Below are positions 19,658 through 27,584 of a stretch of DNA of 64,000 nt, one piece after another (the first letter of the stretch is position 1; each line of letters starts with the position of its first letter). The DNA comes from a virus. The stretch is taken from the IMG/VR virus record IMGVR_UViG_3300025466_000019, positions 1 through 64,000 of that record; one strand, 5' to 3'. The notes beneath the pieces are model-generated. The model ran no database searches. It was not told the DNA's origin and worked only from the letters and a program-made list of their open reading frames with translations. The position numbers and the translations under genes are program-made.

Positions 19658-22639
19658 TTATGCCTTTGGAATGGGAGCGGCAGCTCCTCCGCCGGTAGGG
19701 GTTGGACTGGCAACTCCGGGCTGGCCCGGAGGTTCTTGACCTGTTTGCAGTGTTTCCGATCCTAGATCACTTTGTCCCAAATTGCCTAGATCGCTGCTCA
19801 ATCCTGCAGAAGTTACACCTACCGAACGCATCTCGGCCTGTGCATTTACATTGGCTGCAGACTCAATATTTTCTTCTCTCCACAGTTCTTCATTTTCAGC
19901 GATTTCTTCTGCTGTCAATCCCAAGAATCGTTTCAGGGTGAATCGTTTGCTGAGATAAGGCACTTCGGAAATGGCCTGATATGTGGATACCCTGGCTGTG
20001 TCCATTTCGGCTTGCCTGTGTGCGGCAAAATTTTGAGGAGGATTAAATCTTAAATCAAACAGATTTGGATCAATGTTCATGCCTTTGTTATAAAGGTATA
20101 ACTTGAACTCTTCGTCAAATTTTTCATTGATCAAACTTTGCAGGCGTTCGCAATAGTTATTAAAACGCAGTTCTTGTATGTATGCTGTTCCAACTTTTCC
20201 ATCAGTGAACGCTGCCTGGCTGTCATCTACCCCGGTAGGCAAATAGCTGCTGGGGATACGCAATGCACGCATTAATTTTTGTGTAAAGAACAGCAAGTCA
20301 CTGATTTCACCTAGATTGGTGCCGCCGGGCAATATCTCAACCTTAGATCCTCTGCCCTCGGCAGTTTGCGGAAAGAAATAGTCTTCATTTATGGAGTTTT
20401 TGACAAAAATTCCGCTTTCTATTGCAAATGTGTGGAAGTTGTGCCATTTTTCAGTACCGTCAATGGTTATTGTTCCGGTATCTCTATTTGAAACCGTTTC
20501 AATTTTTACAACTCTATGATTGAAATGGTGGATTTCTCGTACAAACGACTTCCAATTTTTATAACCAAATTTTTCAATCAATCTATCTAATTTACTATAT
20601 CCAAACTTATCAAAGTCAATCTTGCATTGTGCGTTTTTATATTCTAATGTGTTGGAATTTTCCTTGCGCACCATATCTAATAGCGTTTGATCTTTATCGC
20701 ATAAAGAAATTATTTCATTTTTATTCGCACATCCCAATTTAACTTTGTCTGCAATACGTTGCAACATATCAAATGTTAAGTTAAGTGATTGATTTTTGAT
20801 CTTGATTCTGTTTTCTAAATTTTTATTCAGCTTATCTAGAAACTCCGGATGATTAGCAATATATTTTTTCCTAGATTCTGATGCATTCTTTTTATACGAT
20901 GCTATTGTAGCGAGATCAGTCTGTCTCATTATCACTGATTTTTTCTGTGCGGCTCTGATATTCCACAAAGCATCTAACCGTTCTTGCTCAGTTAAATTAG
21001 CCCACCGCTGTTTAAGTGTCGTAGAAATTTTATCAGTCATTTCAAGTCTATATTCCTCGCTCATGGTTTCCCAAAATTCTTTTTTCTGAGAAGCATGATA
21101 CAGAATATGATCCTCTTTGTTCATGTAGGTTAAATTTCTTGGATCGTTATTATATCTATTAGAATCTTTATGATGTATTACAGCTTTTGCTTTGTCTGCA
21201 TTTTCTGGCAGATACGTGAATTCTTGATGTTTGTTAACACTTCTAAAGAATTCTCCAACGATCCTATGTGTCCATTTCCACGATTTAGATGCATGATCCC
21301 AAACCTGTTGATAGGTATTTTTACTATTGGGCATTGCGGTCTGTTGGGTGTTGAACGCAATTAAACTGTCATCAATAGTTAAATCTTTTGCTTGAACAAA
21401 ACCTTTTCCAAATACCGGAATTTTATGATCTGGAGTACATATTAGTTCTTTACCGTTATCAAAGGTCAATTTAATAACAGCCGTGTCTTTTCTTGTAACT
21501 CCTGCCCAATTAATCACGCCTGGAACAATTTCTCCAGTTTCTGGATTGCAACTGTATGCCCAATTTTCTTTTCCTGATTCAAATTCAGATATAAGTTCAG
21601 ATAAGGTCAATGTTCTTCCATCTAACAAAGGAATTTTGGTATTCAAATCCAAACATAAAGGGTTATAACTGGCATCAATCACGCTTTGTCCGCCGCCGGT
21701 AACACTAGGAATACGACGTTGATTGATTTCATTTTTAACACGTTCCACAAAGCTCATGGCCAAGTGACTTGGCATGTTGCCTACGTCAATATAAAATACG
21801 CGGCGTTCCGGTGCACGCTGCACTCGATAGATAATGATGGCATCTTCTAATAATTCTTTTTGTTTGTAGACTTTGAAAATGGTTTCCATCAAGCTGTTGC
21901 CAAACGGAAAGTTATTATCCAGTCCTTCACTAAGGCTCAGATGCACCACATGTTTGGCATCAATGGCCCATTGATTCTGATTGATGGTAAATCTGCTGCC
22001 CATGCTTTGAGGATATGCGCCGACCATGCCTCTCTGTTGGGCTCCGCCGGTCACATAGGCTGTGCCTCCAGGAGTGCTGTTTTGATTGGTAGGAGTGATT
22101 TGTGTTACTGTTAAATTTTGAAAATTGATATTGACATCACGTATCACATACTGTTCAGGTTTCTTGCCTTCACTTTCATTAACAATCACTTTATCAATCT
22201 TGCTGGGATCTATGTAAAACCAAGCGTGTGTTTCGGGATCTCGAATAAAAAAGCAGTCACCGTACTTGAATGTGTTACGGATGATTTTAAAAATCCTATT
22301 GCTGAACTTGTTGAGTTTGGTCCACTGCTGCAGATACTTTTTGATAATTTTAATTTCAGTGGGTGTGGCTTGATCTTTGAAAAAGGCATAGAACGGAGTG
22401 CCATTTTCGTCGTTGAGCTGTGTGCAAAATTCTGCCAATATGTCAAATGCAGCATTGACTTCTGGATCCATGTCCATGGTATCATACTGACTGTATCTTT
22501 CCAAACGATTAGGATGACCACTGTAAACATCTGGCAAATATGATGAATAATTGGTTCTCGCAGGACTAGTGCGTCCAGACTGACTCAATGGACTCATTGA
22601 TCCTGAATTTACTGGGGTAAAATATCTTTTCCACGTCAT
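19658..22639 (-). CDS. 20: Portal vertex protein gp20 containing an intein (993 aa)
   Basis: The precursor joins a 573-residue portal with an intein at residues 329-748. The N-extein shows the T4-like portal pattern (YDTMDMDPEVNAAFDILAE, then KHVVHLSLSEGLDN, RVQRAPERRVFYIDVGNMP, IPSVTGGGQSVIDASYNPL). The C-extein resumes SINEDYFFPQTAEGRGSK and SSYLPTGVDDSQAAFTDGKVG. The portal forms the dodecameric DNA channel and starts prohead assembly. Splicing would join NPL to SINEDYF in the most conserved part of the protein, so an unspliced precursor should be inactive. T4 gp20 is 524 residues. It follows the tape-measure gene by 6 bp. Confidence 0.93.
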   Translation of the reverse strand: MTWKRYFTPVNSGSMSPLSQSGRTSPARTNYSSYLPDVYSGHPNRLERYSQYDTMDMDPEVNAAFDILAEFCTQLNDENGTPFYAFFKDQATPTEIKIIKKYLQQWTKLNKFSNRIFKIIRNTFKYGDCFFIRDPETHAWFYIDPSKIDKVIVNESEGKKPEQYVIRDVNINFQNLTVTQITPTNQNSTPGGTAYVTGGAQQRGMVGAYPQSMGSRFTINQNQWAIDAKHVVHLSLSEGLDNNFPFGNSLMETIFKVYKQKELLEDAIIIYRVQRAPERRVFYIDVGNMPSHLAMSFVERVKNEINQRRIPSVTGGGQSVIDASYNPLCLDLNTKIPLLDGRTLTLSELISEFESGKENWAYSCNPETGEIVPGVINWAGVTRKDTAVIKLTFDNGKELICTPDHKIPVFGKGFVQAKDLTIDDSLIAFNTQQTAMPNSKNTYQQVWDHASKSWKWTHRIVGEFFRSVNKHQEFTYLPENADKAKAVIHHKDSNRYNNDPRNLTYMNKEDHILYHASQKKEFWETMSEEYRLEMTDKISTTLKQRWANLTEQERLDALWNIRAAQKKSVIMRQTDLATIASYKKNASESRKKYIANHPEFLDKLNKNLENRIKIKNQSLNLTFDMLQRIADKVKLGCANKNEIISLCDKDQTLLDMVRKENSNTLEYKNAQCKIDFDKFGYSKLDRLIEKFGYKNWKSFVREIHHFNHRVVKIETVSNRDTGTITIDGTEKWHNFHTFAIESGIFVKNSINEDYFFPQTAEGRGSKVEILPGGTNLGEISDLLFFTQKLMRALRIPSSYLPTGVDDSQAAFTDGKVGTAYIQELRFNNYCERLQSLINEKFDEEFKLYLYNKGMNIDPNLFDLRFNPPQNFAAHRQAEMDTARVSTYQAISEVPYLSKRFTLKRFLGLTAEEIAENEELWREENIESAANVNAQAEMRSVGVTSAGLSSDLGNLGQSDLGSETLQTGQEPPGQPGVASPTPTGGGAAAPIPKA
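20396..21655 (-). other. Intein with HNH homing endonuclease inside gp20 (420 aa)
   Basis: The intein begins with Cys329 (CLDLNTKIPLLDGRTLTL, block A) and has block B with TPDHK at precursor 402-406. The end is HNFHTFAIESGIFVKN with Asn748, followed by Ser as the +1 residue. Between the splicing blocks is an HNH-type nuclease (AVIHHKDSNRYNNDPRNLTYM, HH at precursor 489-490), then a Lys-rich NUMOD-like stretch. The penultimate residue is Lys instead of the usual His, which occurs in some active inteins. All splicing blocks look intact. Confidence 0.9.
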
Positions 22640-22645
22640 AATTTA

Positions 22646-25126
22646 TTAACTCGGGAATACATTTCTGTTCAAAGCCTTGGTTGCGCTGACATTTTGCTTG
22701 GCATGATCATTGGATTCTTTTATAACCCGTAACATCTCCATCATTGTGTTATTTAACTTTTTTACTTCGGTTCCAAGATTTATTTCTTCTTTGGCCGCAA
22801 CTGGTGAACTATTGCTAGCAGTGGCAACAGTATCAGACTTTTCATTAGGGCCAAATGCCTTGGTGACCAACGACACAAACCCTGAAACAATTGTTTGTCC
22901 CACGCCCGGCGAAGCTTCTTTGATCTTTTGCATACCAGCTGCTACCTGCGCTAGTTTTGCTGGATCTACTTGATTGAGTTTCTGTAAACCCTCAGCCACA
23001 GTTCCATATCCTTTGCCCAACGCTATCAATCCCAAACTTAACGGAATGGCAGACAGCCCAAAAGCGCTCATTCCCGGAGCTGCCAGCAGCATACGACCAT
23101 ACGGAGCGTTGCTTATAAAATCCGCTAGATTCATGCCCAGAGCTCCTAATCCGTTTCCGCCGCCGCTTTTTTGTATAGATTGCAGCCCTGTACCCATGGC
23201 AACAAGTGCAAGGCCCAGCATCCCAAATGCCACGGACGTAAAAATTATTGCCGGAGCAACCGGAGCTGCGAGAGCAGCAGCAGCAGCAAGACCTGTCATG
23301 ACTCCAATTCCTATAAAGGCCGAACCCCAATTAACTCCGCTAAATTCTTTAAAAGCATTGGCCGCTACATATACCGCTGCCCCTAATCCTACGAGAGACG
23401 CTACTCCTAGCAATGCTCTAGGATCTCCTAGTTTTTTGAGACCTTCGGCCAATCCTCCCACGGCCTCTCCTGCACCTTTGCCAATTCCTCCAAGAACTGA
23501 CCCAACTCCGCCAACTCCTTTTCCAACAATGGCTCCGCTGCCACCTACGGCTTCGCCTGCACCTCCTAAAACAGATGCACCAACTGATGCTATACCTGAT
23601 ACAGCACTTTTAAAAGCCATTCTGGCAATAACCGCTGAGATCGCTATTCCAAGCACTGTTATAAGTTTTCCAAATCCGCCAAACAGTCCATTAAGACTTG
23701 ATACTAGAGATGATAAAAATGTCAATGTTTTTCCAAAGACACCAAGTATGCCTGTCACGATTGATATAGGAAGAGAAAAACTATCAATCAAAGATGCTCC
23801 CAGTTCACGAAATCCTTTGTTAAGTTCGGCCATTTCAGATGCTTGGCTTGTTGCCCTAGCAGCTCTTTCGTCGGCTATTTTTTTATCTCTAGCAGCAAAT
23901 GCCTCTTCGTTGTTTAGCCCAGCTTGTGTTTGTTTAGCCACAGTGAGTTGAGCCTGATCTATACCTTTTACAAATCCAAGCACAGCAGGTGAAACTTGGT
24001 TTAGGCCTTGTTGTGCCGCAAGTGAAATGTTGTTTTGCGCTTTTATGTACTCTTTTGATCCCACTGCATATTTTGTCAGATTGGCATATGCCGAGGTCAT
24101 TCCGGGAGCCAATGCTGAGAGCATTTGTCCTTCCTTGGTGATTACAGCACGACCTTGCGCCTGCGCCAAAGCCATATCTCTACCTGCGGTGCCGTACTGT
24201 TGTGTCATGTATTGCACATTTGCTAAAAATTTCTCTCGGATTTCCGGTGCCATTCTAGCAGCAGTTGTTTGTATTTCTGCATCCAATTGTTGTTTTTTCA
24301 TTAATTCATTTTGTTCTTCACGGGATTTTCCTGTTACTTCTGCCAATCGATCCAGCTCTTCCAAGTACTGTACTGCTCCTTCTCTCAATGCTTTATTGGT
24401 TTCAAGTTCCTTGGCGTTGCTGACTCCCGAAGCGGCCAAATACGTCAGCATGCCTTGATTGGCTTCTTGCGCGGTGTATCCCAAAGCCATTAAATCGTTA
24501 CCAGCTTGACTGTTTAGTATTTGCGACGAAAATTTTGAAAATGCTATTACACCGCCATTGACGCTGCCTGTTATCTGTAAAAAAGCGGCACTGTTTGATT
24601 TTATCAAACTGCTAAATTGATCTATAGTTAGATAACTTTTTGCTGCTGCTGTTCTTAGATCGGTTAGGCTTCCAGCAAATGAAGCGCCTGCATTGCTTAT
24701 CTGCTGATAAACTTCAAAGTTTTTTTCCTGCATGGCTGCTGCTTTGGCCAATCCCTGGAAAACCAATCCCACCACTGTGGAATCATTTGCAAATGTTTTA
24801 AAAATACCGCTAGCAGACGAAGTGCCTTCAACTAAAGAATTTAAACTGGAATGAAATAACGTTTGTTTTTGTCGCAGATCTTCAGCGTTTTTTGATAATT
24901 TTTTGAATTCTTCAGATTGCTTGTTTGTTTTTGCTGATAGATCTTTTAGAGATTCTGCTGTTTCGCTAACATTTAGACCAGCGGCCTGCGCTAATTTTTT
25001 TAGGTCTTCTTTATTTTTTAGTCCAGCAGCTACTGTTGCCTGTAATAGTTTGTTTAAGGTGGCTTCTGTGGCGGCATTTTCTAAATTTACTTGTTGATCG
25101 CCTATTTGTCCGGTCACATTGCTCAT
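22646..25126 (-). CDS. Probable tail tape-measure protein (826 aa)
   Basis: The 826-residue product has a helical N-terminal half with polar heptads (EEFKKLSKNAEDLRQKQ, LEELDRLAEVTGKSREEQ) and a hydrophobic, glycine/alanine-rich region at ~440-700 (ISIVTGILGVFGKTLTFL and more), then KLNQVDPAKLAQVAAGM repeats and a helical C-terminus. This profile fits a tape-measure protein, which fixes tail length and enters the cell membrane. T4 gp29 has this role, but I cannot show homology. It lies divergent from the gp26/gp51-like pair, matching the usual closeness of tape-measure and chaperone genes. The start has only a weak GGGG ribosome site. Confidence 0.65.
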   Translation of the reverse strand: MSNVTGQIGDQQVNLENAATEATLNKLLQATVAAGLKNKEDLKKLAQAAGLNVSETAESLKDLSAKTNKQSEEFKKLSKNAEDLRQKQTLFHSSLNSLVEGTSSASGIFKTFANDSTVVGLVFQGLAKAAAMQEKNFEVYQQISNAGASFAGSLTDLRTAAAKSYLTIDQFSSLIKSNSAAFLQITGSVNGGVIAFSKFSSQILNSQAGNDLMALGYTAQEANQGMLTYLAASGVSNAKELETNKALREGAVQYLEELDRLAEVTGKSREEQNELMKKQQLDAEIQTTAARMAPEIREKFLANVQYMTQQYGTAGRDMALAQAQGRAVITKEGQMLSALAPGMTSAYANLTKYAVGSKEYIKAQNNISLAAQQGLNQVSPAVLGFVKGIDQAQLTVAKQTQAGLNNEEAFAARDKKIADERAARATSQASEMAELNKGFRELGASLIDSFSLPISIVTGILGVFGKTLTFLSSLVSSLNGLFGGFGKLITVLGIAISAVIARMAFKSAVSGIASVGASVLGGAGEAVGGSGAIVGKGVGGVGSVLGGIGKGAGEAVGGLAEGLKKLGDPRALLGVASLVGLGAAVYVAANAFKEFSGVNWGSAFIGIGVMTGLAAAAALAAPVAPAIIFTSVAFGMLGLALVAMGTGLQSIQKSGGGNGLGALGMNLADFISNAPYGRMLLAAPGMSAFGLSAIPLSLGLIALGKGYGTVAEGLQKLNQVDPAKLAQVAAGMQKIKEASPGVGQTIVSGFVSLVTKAFGPNEKSDTVATASNSSPVAAKEEINLGTEVKKLNNTMMEMLRVIKESNDHAKQNVSATKALNRNVFPS

Positions 25127-25151
25127 TCGTAAAACCCCAATTAACTGTGTA

Positions 25152-25159
25152 GATAAATA
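25152..25159 (+). promoter_or_regulatory. Late promoter GATAAATA for the gp26-like gene
   Basis: The plus strand reads GATAAATA about 40 nt before the ATG at 25200, with a GGAG ribosome site in between. It is paired with an identical octamer on the minus strand at 25180-25187, so the two promoters are nested head to head. Confidence 0.65.
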
Positions 25160-25179
25160 ATATCACGCTTGATCAAAGT

Positions 25180-25187
25180 TATTTATC
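25180..25187 (-). promoter_or_regulatory. Late promoter GATAAATA for the tape-measure gene
   Basis: The minus strand reads GATAAATA about 53 nt before the ATG at 25126. The two identical octamers are 20 bp apart and face each other's upstream region, giving overlapping transcript starts in opposite directions. Confidence 0.65.
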
Positions 25188-25199
25188 GGAGTATAAAAT

Positions 25200-26069
25200 A
25201 TGCAAAATCCGCCCAAGATACAAACCAAAATAAATCCCTTGGCTGGTCTTATGAGACAGCCTAAAATTTATGTGACCCTTCCTAGCAATGGAAAATATTG
25301 GCCAGAAGGCAGTTTGAACATCAGCAGCAGTGGCGAATATCCGGTATTCTCAATGACTGCCAAAGATGAACTGACGCTAAAAACGCCTGATGCTTTGTTA
25401 AATGGACAGGCTGTAGTGGAAGTATTAGAAAGTTGTATTCCAAACATCATAGACGGATGGCAGGTGCCGCAGATTGATCTTGACGCATTGTTGATAGCCA
25501 TCCGGATGGCCACTTACGGTAACACCATGGATAACAATGTCAAAATTGGCGACGAAGAAGCTGTATACTCAGTGGATTTACGACTGCTGTTGGAGCAACT
25601 TAAATCTCAAATTTCCTGGGATGAACGCATTGAAGTCACTGATTCACTCATTATCTACGTTAGACCTCTAAACTATCGAGAACTATCCAAGGCCAGTATT
25701 GAATCCTTTGAAACACAGCGTATTCTAAATTTAGTCAACGACAAAGACATGGATGAAGATAAGAAAATTGCAGTGTTTAAAAAAAGTTTTAACAAATTGA
25801 CTGAAGTAACTTTGGGCATTGTGGCCAATTCAATTTACCGGATTGATACCAACAGCGGTTCTGTTACCGATCAGGAATTCATAAAAGATTTTATAGCACA
25901 GTGCGATAGAGAAATTTTCAATGCAGTAAAAAATAGATTGGATGAACTGAAGGAAAAAAATAGCATCAAACCCATGCGCGTTCAGGCCACTGCAGAAATG
26001 ATCGCAGCCGGGTCCGCAGAAGAAATAGAGGTGCCAATCATGTTTGATACTTCAAATTTTTTCGAATAA
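25200..26069 (+). CDS. 26: Baseplate hub gp26-like protein (T4 baseplate family, 289 aa)
   Basis: The product shows the gp26 family pattern: LAGLMRQPKIYVTLPSNGKYWPEG, VFSMTAKDELTLKTPDALLNG, LESCIPNIIDGWQVPQIDLDALL and a helical C-terminal half. In T4 gp26 acts with gp51 in building the baseplate hub. The ribosome site is GGAG. The last codons AAT TTT TTC GAA TAA carry a slippery heptamer, so part of the ribosomes may continue in the -1 frame into the gp51-like region. T4 gp26 is 208 residues; this one is longer. It is next to the tape-measure gene, the usual place of tail-assembly chaperones. Confidence 0.8.
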   Translation: MQNPPKIQTKINPLAGLMRQPKIYVTLPSNGKYWPEGSLNISSSGEYPVFSMTAKDELTLKTPDALLNGQAVVEVLESCIPNIIDGWQVPQIDLDALLIAIRMATYGNTMDNNVKIGDEEAVYSVDLRLLLEQLKSQISWDERIEVTDSLIIYVRPLNYRELSKASIESFETQRILNLVNDKDMDEDKKIAVFKKSFNKLTEVTLGIVANSIYRIDTNSGSVTDQEFIKDFIAQCDREIFNAVKNRLDELKEKNSIKPMRVQATAEMIAAGSAEEIEVPIMFDTSNFFE

Positions 26070-26089
26070 GGCTTTTGTTATTGAGCCTT
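26057..26089 (+). other. Candidate -1 programmed frameshift signal
   Basis: The heptamer T TTT TTC at 26057-26063 is in the correct phase for a -1 slip and lies just before the stop codon at 26067. Four bases later a hairpin begins (AAGGCT at 26068-26073, AGCCTT at 26084-26089, plus one G-U pair, loop of about eight bases). The -1 frame is open from 26048 through 26293, and it has no ATG near its beginning. This is the layout of frameshifted tail-chaperone genes in many phages. Confidence 0.7.
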
Positions 26090-26293
26090 GAAGAAATTGA
26101 CCAGTTGGTTCAAGGCATGGATAGAGAAGCAAAAGCCTTAAGAGAGGAACTGTTTAGGATTTGCTGGTTCATGAGAGGCGGAGTCACCATAACAGAAGCC
26201 TACAGCCTTGATTATCAGGATAGAGAATCTATTGGCAAAATCATTGAAGGCAATCTAGAAACCACTAAAAGCAGTGGCCTACCATTCTTTTAA
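26063..26293 (+). CDS. 51: gp51-like -1 frame extension (76 aa beyond the slip)
   Basis: The frame reads RIRLLLLSLEEIDQLVQGMDRE and then EELFRICWFMRGGVTITEAYSL, ending NLETTKSSGLPFF. The CWFMRGG and ETTKxSGLPFF elements match the gp51-like (hub assembly) family of marine T4-like phages. Its only early start codons are TTG (26075 and 26081, the latter with AAGG nine bases upstream), then an ATG at 26117 that would lose conserved sequence. Translation as a C-terminal extension of the gp26-like protein (about 364 residues) is therefore favoured; independent TTG initiation cannot be excluded. Its stop overlaps the stop of the convergent gene. Confidence 0.7.
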   Translation, partial: RIRLLLLSLEEIDQLVQGMDREAKALREELFRICWFMRGGVTITEAYSLDYQDRESIGKIIEGNLETTKSSGLPFF

Positions 26294-26748
26294 CTGTTTA
26301 AACGATTTACTAGGAATAAAATACGATCGAGAGATTCTTCAGTGTTTTTGGGCTGAGTGGGTCCTGGACCTGAGGCCTTGATTACTCCCGGCGCAGCTGA
26401 TGTAGCAGCATTTGATTTGGCGCCCAATGTGCCTGCTCCGCCTTGAGTGGGTGTTGATGTGGGAGTTTGCGGTTGAGCATTGGCTCCCGGAGTTGATCCG
26501 TTGCCGGTAACAGTCGCTCCGGCTCCGGCCGGATTTGGCGCCGCCGGTTTGACTACCGGAGCAGCAGCGGCCACTGGCAAGGCTATGCCCAATGATTTAA
26601 ATGCGTCATTGATTTTGCCTGCATCCAACCCTGCTTTGTTTAGCATGTCAGAAATTTGAGAAATCTGATTAGGATTCAAATTGGCCTCGGCTATAGGGCG
26701 GATCTTGTCAACTGCGGCTTCCACTATTGATCGTTTTTTCATAAACAT
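26290..26748 (-). CDS. Ala/Pro-rich protein with EESLxRIL tail (152 aa)
   Basis: I chose the ATG at 26748, which overlaps the upstream stop TGA by one base; a GTG one codon earlier is less likely. The N-terminal 60 residues are helical (SIVEAAVDKIRPIAEANLN), the middle is low-complexity Ala/Pro/Gly/Thr, and the last 16 residues read EESLDRILFLVNRLN. The neighbour ends with almost the same motif. The function is unknown. A virion-internal or scaffold-linked role is a guess from the shared tail and late promoter. Confidence 0.6.
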   Translation of the reverse strand: MFMKKRSIVEAAVDKIRPIAEANLNPNQISQISDMLNKAGLDAGKINDAFKSLGIALPVAAAAPVVKPAAPNPAGAGATVTGNGSTPGANAQPQTPTSTPTQGGAGTLGAKSNAATSAAPGVIKASGPGPTQPKNTEESLDRILFLVNRLNS

Positions 26749-27524
26749 CACCCGTTTAATCTTTTGGCAAGATACAAAATTCTTTCCAACGATTCTTCTG
26801 CGCTGGCTCTACCCGGAGCACGTGCCAATGCATTCCTTTGAGCTTCATGCTCGGCTGCTGCTTCGGCTTTTTTTCTTGCTGTTTCTTGCTTGGCCTGTTC
26901 CCATGCATCCGGCTCTGCGGTATTGTTTGCAGGCGGAGCTGCTGATGCTGGAGCTGCCAGTGCATCAATTTTATCTTTAGCATATTTTATCACCGCGGGT
27001 TTACGATCTGGTCTAACTGAATTCACGGTATTAATTGCTTGATCCACTGCTGCTTTACCTGCCGGAGCTCCAATAGGTTTTGTATTTTTCGGTGGTGTTT
27101 CTGCCTGAGCAGAATTTACCGAATTAGCATCAGTAGTTGATGTCGGAGAAGAAACAGCAGCAGATGAAGTTGCACCTGGTCCTGGATTAGATACAGTGGT
27201 TGTTGCAGGAGCAGCGGTAGCGGTCGGATTGGCAGGAGGAGTTACATTTGGTCTCACAGATGCCGCTGCTGTATTTGCCGCAGAAGCGGTGTTTGCACTT
27301 GGTTGAGCAGCAGGAGCGCTATTATTTCCACCAACGGCTTGTTTTCCTGCGGTGTATCCTTGTGCTGCTCCTGCTTTTAGTTGATTGTAAGCGCCTACCG
27401 CTCCGCCGGCTACAGCACCAACACCTTTTCCAATAGCACCAGCTGTTTTGCCTATACCTTTACCAATATCACTCCACTTGAGCTCTAGTAATTCTTCTTC
27501 TGTTAAAATTTGATCAACGCGCAT
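26748..27524 (-). CDS. Ala/Pro-rich protein with capsid-targeting-like N-terminus (258 aa)
   Basis: The start at 27524 is preferred to a TTG five codons upstream because GGGAG lies five bases before it. The product starts MRVDQILTEEELLELKW, resembling MRIHEIITE of the 61-residue protein and the T4 capsid-targeting signal, with L-T-E as a possible gp21 cleavage site. A glycine-rich hydrophobic stretch (IGKGIGKTAGAIGKGVGAVAG) follows, then long Ala/Pro/Thr low complexity, a short helical region and the tail EESLERILYLAKRLNG. No enzyme motif is visible. I infer an internal head or injected protein. Confidence 0.6.
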   Translation of the reverse strand: MRVDQILTEEELLELKWSDIGKGIGKTAGAIGKGVGAVAGGAVGAYNQLKAGAAQGYTAGKQAVGGNNSAPAAQPSANTASAANTAAASVRPNVTPPANPTATAAPATTTVSNPGPGATSSAAVSSPTSTTDANSVNSAQAETPPKNTKPIGAPAGKAAVDQAINTVNSVRPDRKPAVIKYAKDKIDALAAPASAAPPANNTAEPDAWEQAKQETARKKAEAAAEHEAQRNALARAPGRASAEESLERILYLAKRLNG

Positions 27525-27548
27525 GTGTACTCCCAACAAGCTGTGTTT

Positions 27549-27556
27549 TATTTATG
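27549..27556 (-). promoter_or_regulatory. Late promoter CATAAATA
   Basis: The octamer lies 24 nt before the ATG at 27524 and immediately after a minus-strand terminator, so it starts a late unit of two genes separate from the operon upstream. Confidence 0.55.
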
Positions 27557-27580
27557 TATAAAAGTGAGCTAAAGCTCACT
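27557..27580 (-). terminator. Terminator of the gp55-gp47-gp46 operon
   Basis: The minus strand forms AGTGAGC, loop TTTA, GCTCACT, followed by TTTATA. It stops transcripts that come from the endonuclease gene and the structured non-coding stretch, just before the late promoter at 27549. Confidence 0.7.
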
Positions 27581-27584
27581 AGCT

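Noticed and set aside
22646-25126. Membrane transporter from the hydrophobic segments
   Set aside because: The coiled-coil N-terminal half, tail-gene neighbours and late promoter fit a tape-measure protein better.
27525-27539. TTG start for the Ala/Pro-rich protein
   Set aside because: The ATG at 27524 has GGGAG at good spacing, and it places the capsid-targeting-like sequence at the N-terminus.
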